Source: Chloroflexota bacterium
Lineage (GTDB): Bacteria > Chloroflexota > Anaerolineae > Anaerolineales > Anaerolineaceae
DNA: 7,815 nucleotides
NCBI GenBank assembly: GCA_021796375.1
Contig: JAJYJF010000094.1
Span: 1-7,815, forward strand
Direction of reading: 5' to 3'
The notes beneath the pieces are model-generated. The model searched no databases, was not told the origin of the DNA, and was given only the letters and a program-made list of their open reading frames with translations. The number at the start of each line of letters is the position of its first letter. Positions within the stretch are counted from its first letter, which is position 1. This document shows positions 1 to 5,100 of this stretch, piece by piece. The position numbers and the translations under genes are program-made.

Positions 1-2
1 AC

Positions 3-491
3 GGCTTTTACAACCTCTACGATGGCACCTCGAAGGGCTACCTGACCGACATCGCCGCCCACGAGACGGCCCACCAGTGGTGGTACGGGCTGGTCAGCGA
101 CGACCAGGCCATGGAGCCCTGGCTGGATGAGGCGTTTGCCACCTTTAACGAGCTGGTCTTCTACGAGAACACCTATCCTGACCTGGTCAGCTGGTGGTGG
201 AGCTACCGGGTGAACTTCTACCAGCCCAAGGGCTGGATCAACCACCCGATCTACGACTACGCCGGCTATACCGCCTACCGCAACGCGGTTTACCTGCGCG
301 GGGCGGAGTTCCTGGACGACCTGCGCAAGCAGATGGGCGACGAGGAGTTTTTTGCGTTCATGCGCGACCTCGTCGCACACTACCAGCACGGGATAATGAC
401 GACGGCCGGGTTCTTCGACGTTCTAAAGTCCCATACCCGGCAGGATCTCCAGCCCCTCATCAGCCAGTACTTCGACCCGGCCGTGAAGTAG
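3..491 (+). CDS. M1 family zinc aminopeptidase, C-terminal part (partial, 5' end outside window)
   Basis: An open frame enters from the left edge and ends at TAG 489-491, leaving 162 codons. It contains HETAH (bases 60-74) and then, after exactly 18 residues, the glutamate of WLDEAFATF. This is the HExxH-x18-E zinc site of gluzincin metallopeptidases of family M1. In the family the two His and the distal Glu bind zinc, and the Glu inside HExxH activates water. Downstream, AVYLRGAEFLDDLR matches the conserved Tyr-containing stretch that follows the active site in M1 enzymes, and a helical tail ends at the stop. The family removes N-terminal residues from peptides. The GxMEN exopeptidase motif, and any signal peptide that would tell secreted from cytoplasmic, lie outside the window. 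The gene converges on argH with a 115-nt gap. The M1 assignment is secure; the substrate is unknown. Confidence 0.9.
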   Translation, partial: GFYNLYDGTSKGYLTDIAAHETAHQWWYGLVSDDQAMEPWLDEAFATFNELVFYENTYPDLVSWWWSYRVNFYQPKGWINHPIYDYAGYTAYRNAVYLRGAEFLDDLRKQMGDEEFFAFMRDLVAHYQHGIMTTAGFFDVLKSHTRQDLQPLISQYFDPAVK

Positions 492-606
492 GACCGCGCC
501 GCACCCGGCAGGCAAAACGCGGGGCCGGGCTGTGCGGTTCCTGGCCTCGCGGGCGCGCCTCCGCCCGGCCGGCTCTTCCCGATCTCATATTCGGCGCCCG
601 AAGACC
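492..606. other. convergent intergenic region with inverted repeats, possible weak bidirectional terminator
   Basis: This gap separates the 3' ends of the peptidase gene (+) and argH (-). It holds an 8-bp perfect inverted repeat, GGCCGGGC (523-530) and GCCCGGCC (563-570), with a 32-nt spacer. A second small dyad, TTCGG-CGC-CCGAA (590-602), lies directly after the argH stop. On the minus strand the larger repeat is followed a few bases later by a run of only four T. On the plus strand no T-run follows. A terminator would be expected here, but none of these structures is a convincing intrinsic terminator. Confidence 0.35.
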
Positions 607-1983
607 CTAGCCGGAGGCCGCCAGCCGCGCCCTGGCCTCCTCCAGCTGGACGGCCACCGCCTCTGGCGCGGTCCCTCCATAGGCGGCGCGCCTCGCCAGC
701 GCCCGCTCCGGATCGAACGCCAGGAAGAGATCCGGGCCAAATGCCGGCTGGATCGCCTGCCACTCCTCCAGCGGCAGGTCGGTCAGCGCGATGCGCAGCT
801 CTTCCGCCTTACGGACGGCTGCGCCCACCGCCTGGTGTGCCTTCCGGAAAGGAACCCCGCGCTCCACCAGGTAGTCCGCCAGGTCGGTCGCCAGGATCGT
901 GCAGTTCAGCGCGGAGCGCATGCGCTCGGGGTGTGCCTCGAGCGTGGCGATCGCGCCGCTCATGACCGGCAGCAGCAGCGCGATCAGGTCCGCGGCGGCG
1001 AACACCTGAGCCTTATCCTCCTGCAGGTCTTTGTCGTACGCGGAGGGCAGCCCTTTCAGGGTGGCGAGCATGGCGGTCAGCCTGCCCAGCAGCTCGGCGC
1101 TCTTCCCGCGGGTCAGCTCGAGCGGATCCGGGTTTTTCTTCTGCGGCATCAGGCTCGAGCCTGTGGAATACGCGTCCGCCAGGGTGAGATAGCCGAACTC
1201 GGCGGTGGAGTACAGGATCAGGGCTTCCGCCAGCCGGCTGAGGTGGACCCCAACCAGCGCCGCCCAGAAGAGGAACTCAACCACAAAATCGCGGTCCGAG
1301 ATGGCGTCCAGGCTGTTGGGGGCGGGCGCATCGAAGCCCAGGTCGGCGGCCAGGCTGAAGCGGTCGATCGGGAAGCCCGTCCCGGCCAAAGCGCCGCTCC
1401 CGAGCGGCATCTGGCATAGCCGCTTTTCCAGGTCAGCCAGGCGCTCGCGGTCGCGCTCCAGGCTCCAGAAGTGGGAGAGCCACCAGTGGGAGAGCAGCAG
1501 CGGCTGGGCCTGCTGGTAGTGGGTGTAACCGGGCAGTATGACGCCCAGGTCGCGGTCAGCGCGGTCCACGAGGGTCTCCTGAAGCTCGGCCAGCAAGAAG
1601 TGCATGCGCGGCAGGATGCCGCTCATCCACAGGCGAAAATCGGTCGCCACCTGGTCGTTGCGGCTGCGCCCGGTATGGAGCTTGCCCGCCAGGGGACCGA
1701 TCAGCTCGCCCAGCCGCCGCTCGACGGCCGTATGGATATCTTCGTCGCCCGGCTGGAAGACAAAATCCCCCATCTGGAGCTCCTCCAGCACCTCCTGCAG
1801 CCCGTCGACGAGCAGGCTGGCTTCGAACCAAGACACGACGCCCGCGCGGGCCAGCGCGCGCGCCCAGGCCTGGCTGCCCGCCACGTCCACCGCAGCCAGG
1901 CGCTGGTCGACCGGCAGCGAATCGTTCAGCCGCGCCGCCAGCGGATCCAGAGAACCGCTGAATCTTCCCTCCCAGAGCTTCAT
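607..1983 (-). CDS. argH: argininosuccinate lyase
   Basis: ArgH cleaves argininosuccinate to arginine and fumarate, the last step of arginine synthesis, and acts as a cytosolic homotetramer. The 458-residue product has the usual family length and begins MKLWEGRFSG, the typical ArgH N-terminus. HTGRSRNDQ (residues 103-111) is a conserved substrate-binding segment. The TH pair at 154-155 carries the catalytic His. GSSLMPQKKNPD (275-286) is the fumarase/aspartase superfamily signature, a mobile loop holding the catalytic Ser. I chose the ATG at 1983 because GGAGG lies 5 nt upstream. A TTG 18 nt further upstream would add six residues with no family support. The gene follows argG on the same strand after 109 nt, so co-transcription is likely, with a large hairpin in the spacer. 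No frameshift or missing key residue is seen. Confidence 0.97.
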   Translation of the reverse strand: MKLWEGRFSGSLDPLAARLNDSLPVDQRLAAVDVAGSQAWARALARAGVVSWFEASLLVDGLQEVLEELQMGDFVFQPGDEDIHTAVERRLGELIGPLAGKLHTGRSRNDQVATDFRLWMSGILPRMHFLLAELQETLVDRADRDLGVILPGYTHYQQAQPLLLSHWWLSHFWSLERDRERLADLEKRLCQMPLGSGALAGTGFPIDRFSLAADLGFDAPAPNSLDAISDRDFVVEFLFWAALVGVHLSRLAEALILYSTAEFGYLTLADAYSTGSSLMPQKKNPDPLELTRGKSAELLGRLTAMLATLKGLPSAYDKDLQEDKAQVFAAADLIALLLPVMSGAIATLEAHPERMRSALNCTILATDLADYLVERGVPFRKAHQAVGAAVRKAEELRIALTDLPLEEWQAIQPAFGPDLFLAFDPERALARRAAYGGTAPEAVAVQLEEARARLAASG

Positions 1984-2009
1984 GGACACCTCCGTGAACA
2001 AACCATGCC

Positions 2010-2075
2010 GTGATTCGCGGGCGGAGAACCGGGTTTCGACCCGGTCGTTGGAGCCTGGCCTCCGCCGCGAATCAC
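2010..2075 (-). repeat. large nested palindrome between argG and argH (RNA hairpin or REP-like element)
   Basis: The arms GTGATTCGCGGGCGGAG (2010-2026) and CTCCGCCGCGAATCAC (2060-2075) pair over 16 bp with a single extra G as a bulge. Nested inside is ACCGGGT-TTCG-ACCCGGT (2028-2045), a 7-bp stem with a 4-nt loop. A competing pairing exists: GGAGAACC (2023-2030) is also complementary to GGTTCTCC (2086-2093), which overlaps the first base of the argG stop triplet on this strand. In the argG-argH transcript this makes a strong structure about 25 nt upstream of the argH start. It has no T-run on either side, so it does not look like an intrinsic terminator. It may stabilise the upstream mRNA, tune argH expression, or be a mobile palindrome; the sequence alone does not decide. 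Confidence 0.7.
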
Positions 2076-2092
2076 ATTCCAGACGGGTTCTC

Positions 2093-3352
2093 CTAGTCGC
2101 GCTGGATCTCGTCCAGCGGCAGCGGCGGGACGTCGCTCGCCTGGGCTTCCATCATCGCTCTCACCTTGGACGGCAGGGCAAACAGGCGGATAAACCCGGC
2201 CGCGTCGGTGTGATCGTAGACGGCGGAATGCCCGAAGGTAGCGAACTCTTCCCGGTACAGGCTGTAAGGGCTGGTGCGCCCGGTGATGATCAGGTTGCCC
2301 TTATACAGCTTGAGGATCACCGTCCCCGAAACGACCTTCTGGGTTTCGGAGAAGAAGGCGTCCAGCGATTCGCGCAGGGGGGAGAACCACTGGCCGAAGT
2401 AGACCAGCTCGGCGTAGCGCTGGGCCACGGTGTCTTTGTAGTGCAGGGTGTCGCGGTCCAGGGTGATCGATTCCAGCTCCTGGTGGGCTGTCATCAGGAT
2501 GGTTCCGCCGGGGGTTTCGTAAATGCCGCGCGATTTCATCCCCACCAGGCGGTTCTCGACCAGGTCTACGCGGCCGATCCCGTGCTTGCCGCCCAGCTCG
2601 TTCAGGACAGCGATCAGCGCGGCCGGGGAGTACGGCTTCCCGTTCAGCGCGACCGGGTTTCCAGATTCGAAGGTGATCGCGACCTCCTCGGGGGTGTCCG
2701 GCGCATTTTCGGGGGATACGCTCAGGACGTAGACATCTTCACTGGGCGGCTTGGAAGCATCCTCGAGCGGGCCCCCTTCGTGCGAGATGTGCCACAGGTT
2801 GCGGTCGCGGCTGTACAGCTTGGGGTTGGTCGCTCCGGGCGGATAGGGCAGGTTGTGGTCCTTCAGGTATTTGAGAGCATCCTCCCTGGAGCGGATATCC
2901 CACTCGCGCCAGGGGGCGATGACCTTCAGGCGCGGGTCCAGCGCGGTAAAAGCCAGCTCAAAGCGCACCTGGTCATTGCCCTTCCCGGTGCAGCCGTGGG
3001 CGACCGCGTCGGCGCCCTCGGCCTCGGCGACCATCACCTGGTGCTTGGCGATCAGCGGCCGGGCGATCGAGGTGCCCAGCAGGTACTTGCGCTCGTAGAC
3101 CGCGCCCGAGCGCAGCAGGGCAAAGATGTATTCGCCGGCCAGCTCCTCTTTCAGGTCCTGCACGATGAGCTTGCTCGCCCCGGACTGCTTCGCCCGCGCT
3201 TCCAACCCATCCAGCTCCTCGCCCTGGCCGACATCGGCGCAGAAGCAGACCACCTCACAGTTGTAGTTCTCACGCAGCCAGGGGACGATCACCGAGGTGT
3301 CCAGTCCTCCCGAATATGCCAGGACTGCCTTTTTGACTTGTTGTTTTGCCAT
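2093..3352 (-). CDS. argG: argininosuccinate synthase
   Basis: ArgG joins citrulline and aspartate using ATP, giving argininosuccinate, AMP and pyrophosphate; this is the step before ArgH. The 419-residue product is a full-length member of the family. AYSGGLDTS (residues 12-20) is the N-type ATP pyrophosphatase loop. HGCTGKGNDQVRFE (119-132) is the ArgG signature segment that contacts aspartate and citrulline. YSRDRNLWHIS (180-190) is a further conserved block. The ATG at 3352 is supported by AAGGAG 7 nt upstream. It is the first gene of an argG-argH unit driven by the promoter at 3540-3567, and it lies behind a leader with a terminator. Control by arginine-dependent attenuation is therefore likely. 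Confidence 0.98.
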   Translation of the reverse strand: MAKQQVKKAVLAYSGGLDTSVIVPWLRENYNCEVVCFCADVGQGEELDGLEARAKQSGASKLIVQDLKEELAGEYIFALLRSGAVYERKYLLGTSIARPLIAKHQVMVAEAEGADAVAHGCTGKGNDQVRFELAFTALDPRLKVIAPWREWDIRSREDALKYLKDHNLPYPPGATNPKLYSRDRNLWHISHEGGPLEDASKPPSEDVYVLSVSPENAPDTPEEVAITFESGNPVALNGKPYSPAALIAVLNELGGKHGIGRVDLVENRLVGMKSRGIYETPGGTILMTAHQELESITLDRDTLHYKDTVAQRYAELVYFGQWFSPLRESLDAFFSETQKVVSGTVILKLYKGNLIITGRTSPYSLYREEFATFGHSAVYDHTDAAGFIRLFALPSKVRAMMEAQASDVPPLPLDEIQRD

Positions 3353-3377
3353 GCTCGATCTCCTTATGAAGTAGCGG

Positions 3378-3410
3378 AAAATAAAAGAGCCCTCCGGGGA
3401 GGAGGGCTCT
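3378..3410 (-). terminator. intrinsic terminator in the argG leader (attenuator)
   Basis: On the minus strand AGAGCCCTCC (3410-3401) and GGAGGGCTCT (3395-3386) form a perfect 10-bp stem with a 5-nt loop. TTTATTTT follows at once. On the plus strand the hairpin is followed by GATTGACC, so it works only in the direction of argG. It lies between the argG promoter and the argG start codon, 26 nt upstream of the AAGGAG ribosome-binding site. It must therefore be conditional, because otherwise argG would not be expressed from this promoter. Confidence 0.85.
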
Positions 3411-3532
3411 GATTGACCTGACCAGGAACGTCTAGGATATCCCTGTACGGCAAGCGCCCAAGACCCGGTGATTCGGGGTCTGGCAGGTTCGTCGTGCTCG
3501 CAGGGAAAATGATAGGGTACCCATGATCTTGT
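3381..3532 (-). promoter_or_regulatory. argG leader RNA, probable arginine attenuator
   Basis: The transcript predicted to start near 3532 runs about 150 nt to the end of the terminator. On the RNA strand CCCTG-CGAGC (3505-3496) can pair with GCTTG-(CCGTA)-CAGGG (3455-3441). This helix includes a G-U pair that would be an A-C mismatch on the other strand, which favours minus-strand RNA. Inside it, AGACCC (3481-3476 in the complement) and GGGTCT (3466-3461) form a 6-bp hairpin with a 9-nt loop. A possible antiterminator is GGGCGCT (3459-3453) pairing with AGAGCCC (3410-3404), six of seven bases, which would break the terminator stem. I see no T-box (UGGNACC element with NCCGCG) or known riboswitch core. 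The terminator is clear; the switching scheme is inference. Confidence 0.65.
3432..3524 (-). CDS. putative 30-residue argG leader peptide rich in Arg codons
   Basis: An ATG at 3524-3522 opens a frame of 30 codons ending in TAG at 3434-3432, starting MGTLSFSLRARRT. It has five Arg codons, three of them in the run CGA-GCA-CGA-CGA (residues 9-12), and two more at residues 20 and 26. The stop lies 21 nt before the terminator stem, as in classical amino-acid operon attenuators. The CGA cluster sits on the 5' arm of the leader helix (3505-3496). A ribosome stalled for charged Arg-tRNA would mask that arm and free the 3' arm for antitermination. Weak point: the predicted 5' UTR is only about 8 nt with no Shine-Dalgarno sequence, so translation would be leaderless or nearly so. 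Arg is also common by chance in GC-rich DNA. Confidence 0.45.
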   Translation of the reverse strand: MGTLSFSLRARRTCQTPNHRVLGACRTGIS

Positions 3533-3539
3533 GAGCTTG

Positions 3540-3567
3540 ATTTTACCTTTCCCCGGCGATTTGTCAA
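3540..3567 (-). promoter_or_regulatory. argG promoter (sigma-70/sigma-A type)
   Basis: On the minus strand TTGACA (3567-3562) is followed after 16 bp by TAAAAT (3545-3540). The -35 box is a perfect consensus and the -10 box matches 5 of 6. The predicted start is near 3532. It faces argG and lies about 180 nt upstream of the argG ATG, leaving room for the leader and terminator. Confidence 0.85.
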
Positions 3568-3637
3568 GATTCAGCGGGGCAAAAAGCGAAATTGGGAAAG
3601 GTCAGGCCGCAGCCCGCCGGCGCTCCCGCTGGGAAAC

Positions 3638-3725
3638 GCGGTGAGGCGTGCCGCCCGGCGATTCGCCCGGCCGGGAGCACCGGCCGCAGGGCCTGCCGCG
3701 GTCTTCCGCGGCGGTCTCACCCCGC
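3638..3725. repeat. GC-rich multi-hairpin block in the divergent intergenic region
   Basis: The 258 bases between the argG promoter and the ncRNA start (3568-3825) hold no credible gene. The first part is a dense cluster of inverted repeats: an outer pair GGTGAGGC (3640-3647) with GTCTCACC (3714-3721), GGCG-ATT-CGCC (3657-3667), CGGCCGG-GAGCA-CCGGCCG (3668-3686), GCAGG-G-CCTGC (3687-3696) and CCGCGG-TCTT-CCGCGG (3696-3711). Together they could fold as one multi-branched element. No T-run follows on either strand. It could be a structured untranslated RNA, a small palindromic mobile element, or a topological insulator between the two divergent promoters. Confidence 0.5.
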
Positions 3726-3742
3726 TCGGAATCCGCAGAAAG

Positions 3743-3759
3743 ATCCGAAATATTCGGAT
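3743..3759. promoter_or_regulatory. operator-like dyad upstream of the ncRNA promoter
   Basis: ATCCGAA-ATA-TTCGGAT is a perfect 7-bp inverted repeat with a 3-base centre, 32 bp upstream of the -35 box at 3792. A related pair of half-sites, TCGGAATCCG, lies just before it (3727-3736). AT-rich sequence with direct ATAATG repeats (3758-3778) follows up to the promoter and could act as an UP element. The spacing and symmetry suit a dimeric regulator; its identity is unknown. Confidence 0.4.
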
Positions 3760-3791
3760 AATGATAATGATATATATGGGCTTATAGGGCA

Positions 3792-3819
3792 TTGACAAAA
3801 TAATCTGGCGCGCTATAAT
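3792..3819 (+). promoter_or_regulatory. perfect-consensus promoter of the ncRNA
   Basis: TTGACA (3792-3797) and TATAAT (3814-3819) both match the sigma-70/sigma-A consensus exactly and are separated by 16 bp. The expected start, 7 nt downstream of the -10 box, is G3826. This is the first base of the 13-nt arm that pairs with the 3' end of the downstream RNA. No protein-coding gene follows on this strand, so the promoter most likely serves a stable RNA. Confidence 0.88.
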
Positions 3820-3825
3820 GATTTT

Positions 3826-4156
3826 GAGAGAGTTCCAAAGAATTGGATGCTCCTCACCGGAGTGAGTTCGATGCTGTTCAAGAAGATAACCTGTAGAGGT
3901 ATGAGGATACCTCCGGCTATCTGAATGACAACGGCAATCAGGGCACACTTGGACCGTAACCGGTAAATTGTCGGAAACTGGTGGATCCTTATCAAGGGAA
4001 AACCAGAGGGGTAGCCTACCAGAGGCTCCAACAGATAACCGGTTTCAGCAGGTCCTGGTAGTACAAGCGGGTTCCGATAGAGCAGGTAGATCGGATGCCC
4101 AGACTGCCGAAAAAACGGTGAGGGAAGCCGATGGTTAGTTGGAACTCTCTCTTTTT
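3826..4156 (+). ncRNA. unidentified structured non-coding RNA of about 330 nt
   Basis: The 5' arm GAGAGAGTTCCAA (3826-3838) is perfectly complementary to TTGGAACTCTCTC (4139-4151), and TTTTT follows directly. The RNA is thus closed by a 13-bp helix that begins at the predicted start and doubles as the terminator stem. Internal helices visible are CTCAC-CGGA-GTGAG (3853-3866), GAGGTAT-GAGG-ATACCTC (3896-3913) enclosed by AGATA/TATCT (3883-3887/3918-3922), GAAACTGGT/ACCGGTTTC (3974-3982/4038-4046), CTACCAG/CTGGTAG (4016-4022/4055-4061), CCGAT/ATCGG (4074-4078/4090-4094) and CTGCCG-AAAAAA-CGGTGAG (4104-4122). ATCGG can instead pair with a second CCGAT (4127-4131). No long plus-strand frame is present. 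It is richer in A/T than its flanks. It lacks the hallmark sequences of RNase P RNA, tmRNA and SRP RNA and is too long for 6S RNA. Its existence is well supported; its function is unknown. Confidence 0.78.
4139..4156 (+). terminator. 3' end of the ncRNA: terminal helix arm plus T-tract
   Basis: TTGGAACTCTCTC (4139-4151) is the 3' arm of the closing helix, and TTTTT (4152-4156) follows. Unlike a normal terminator, the partner arm lies 300 nt upstream. The T-tract overlaps the last codon positions of hpt on the other strand (stop 4157-4155), so the two units converge without spacer. Confidence 0.65.
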
Positions 4157-4706
4157 ATTTCTTCATCGCGTCCGGTGACAGCGTGCCGATAAACGGCAAA
4201 TTGCGGTAGCGCTCCTTGAAATCCAGCCCGTACCCGACGACGAAATTCTCCCGCAGGTCGAAGCCCAGGTAGCGCACCGGCAGGTCGATCAGCCGGTGGG
4301 CCGGCTTATTAAAGAGCGCGCAGACTTCCAGGCTGGCGGGCGCGCGCATGCGCAGGTTCCCCAGCAGGTAGTTCAGGGTCAGCCCGGTATCGATCATGTC
4401 CTCCACGAAGAGCACGTGCCGGCCTTCGATCGGGAGCTCCAGGTCTTTAACCAGGCGGACGGTGCCGTGCTGGCGGGTTTCGGGGGTGTAGCCCGAGACC
4501 GCCATGAAGTCTACCTCGACCGGGATGCTGACCGCGCGCAGCAGGTCGGTCATGAAAAAGATCACCCCCTTGAGCACCCCGACCAGCAGCGGGTTCCTCC
4601 CCGCGTAATCCGCGGAGATCACTTCCCCCAGCTCGCGCACGCGGCTCTGGATCGCCTCTGCGGTCACGATCACCTGCTGGATATCCCTCGGGCTCCCGTA
4701 CGGCAT
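4155..4706 (-). CDS. hpt: hypoxanthine phosphoribosyltransferase
   Basis: This purine-salvage enzyme converts hypoxanthine (often guanine too) and PRPP to IMP or GMP plus pyrophosphate in the cytosol. The 183-residue product has the usual length. VLFVEDMIDTGLTL (98-111) is the PRPP-binding loop of type I phosphoribosyltransferases. LKG (45-47) belongs to the pyrophosphate loop. FNKP (132-135) carries the Lys that contacts the purine. VVGYGLDFKERYRNLPFIG (156-174) is the C-terminal HPRT block. I chose the ATG at 4706 because GAGGAG lies 7 nt upstream and the family N-terminus fits; a longer open frame upstream gives low-complexity sequence overlapping the previous gene. It starts 4 nt after the stop of the preceding gene, with the ribosome-binding site inside that gene, so the two are probably translationally coupled. 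Confidence 0.95.
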   Translation of the reverse strand: MPYGSPRDIQQVIVTAEAIQSRVRELGEVISADYAGRNPLLVGVLKGVIFFMTDLLRAVSIPVEVDFMAVSGYTPETRQHGTVRLVKDLELPIEGRHVLFVEDMIDTGLTLNYLLGNLRMRAPASLEVCALFNKPAHRLIDLPVRYLGFDLRENFVVGYGLDFKERYRNLPFIGTLSPDAMKK

Positions 4707-4710
4707 GCCG

Positions 4711-5100
4711 CTACTCCTCGCTGTCGAACACCTGGGCCGCGCTGCCCTCCAGGCGCTCCGCCTCGGTATACAGCCCAAACTTGACCAGCAGCCCGTGGAT
4801 GTCGCGCCGCTTGAACAGCTTGATGTGCACGTCCGGGTAGAGCTCGTTCATCTTGCGCAGCTTGTGGTTTTTGAGCGTGTTCAGGCGCGGCCGGCGGGTG
4901 GTGACCTCGATATACAGCTGCTGCTGGGGCAGGTAAAAATCGGGGGTGAAAGCCTCGGTCACCTCCCCGCGGCTGTCCCAGGCCAGCGGAAATGTTTTCG
5001 GCTCGTACTGCCATTCCACCCCATAATACGTGAGCACCCGCGCAAAAAACTCTTCTGCGGGGTGAGAGAATTCGGGGCTTTTTGTCTTGCCTTCAGTCAC
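4711..5100 (-). CDS. small PD-(D/E)XK-like protein of unknown function
   Basis: The product is about 129 residues if it starts at GTG 5100. Its core reads like the PD-(D/E)XK nuclease fold: a helical EEFFARVLTYYGVEWQYEP (16-34), then FTPDFYLP (51-58) with the first acidic residue, a strand LYIEVTT (62-68) with the second, then KNHKLRK and a strand VHIKLFKRRD. The usual ExK Lys is Thr here (E-V-T), so either the Lys has moved, perhaps to the KNHKLRK helix, or catalysis is lost. The GTG overlaps the stop of the kinase-like gene as GTGACTGA. An ATG at 5157 would add 19 residues and overlap it by 65 nt. Neither start has a clear Shine-Dalgarno sequence, so the start is uncertain. Placement between a nucleotide-kinase-like gene and hpt hints at nucleic-acid or nucleotide metabolism, but no function can be claimed. 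Confidence 0.8.
   Translation of the reverse strand: MTEGKTKSPEFSHPAEEFFARVLTYYGVEWQYEPKTFPLAWDSRGEVTEAFTPDFYLPQQQLYIEVTTRRPRLNTLKNHKLRKMNELYPDVHIKLFKRRDIHGLLVKFGLYTEAERLEGSAAQVFDSEE

Noticed and set aside
532..1419. Long plus-strand open frame (295 codons) opposite argH
   Set aside because: Its Arg/Gln/Gly-rich translation matches no family and lies wholly antisense to a secure argH; a GC-rich third-position shadow.
1604..3412. 602-codon plus-strand open frame spanning the antisense of argH and argG
   Set aside because: It covers two well-supported genes and the palindromic spacer on the other strand. Composition is typical of antisense frames in GC-rich DNA and no domain is recognisable.
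3386..3532. T-box or known riboswitch in the argG leader
   Set aside because: No UGGNACCGCG T-box sequence, no specifier-loop arrangement, and no other riboswitch consensus I recognise.
3364..3567. 67-codon minus-strand frame across the argG leader
   Set aside because: It begins inside the promoter, runs through the terminator stem and has no ribosome-binding site or domain. The Arg-codon frame at 3432-3524 fits the architecture better.
3629..3668. Resemblance to a cobalamin riboswitch core (GGGAA...GGTG...CCCG)
   Set aside because: The downstream conserved CCCGCxACTGT is not matched and I see no GCCACTG. No coding gene follows on that strand.
3571..3948. 125-codon minus-strand frame in the argG-hpt intergenic region
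   Set aside because: It crosses the hairpin block, the plus-strand promoter and the start of the ncRNA; the translation shows only biased composition.
3965..4050. Group I intron core (AAATTGTCGGAAAC, TTTCAGCAGG)
   Set aside because: Short P/Q-like similarity only. The R and S (P7) elements and flanking exons are not found, and the element has its own promoter and terminator.
3826..4156. ncRNA as RNase P RNA, tmRNA, SRP RNA or 6S RNA
   Set aside because: No GAGGAAAGTCC or ACAGAA core of RNase P, no tRNA-like ends with CCA of tmRNA, no GGAAG/AGCAG helix 8 motif of SRP RNA. It is too long and too branched for 6S RNA.
3826..4156. ncRNA as a retron msr-msd (paired a1/a2 ends)
   Set aside because: The paired ends are similar in layout, but no reverse transcriptase gene is in the window and the flanking genes are housekeeping.
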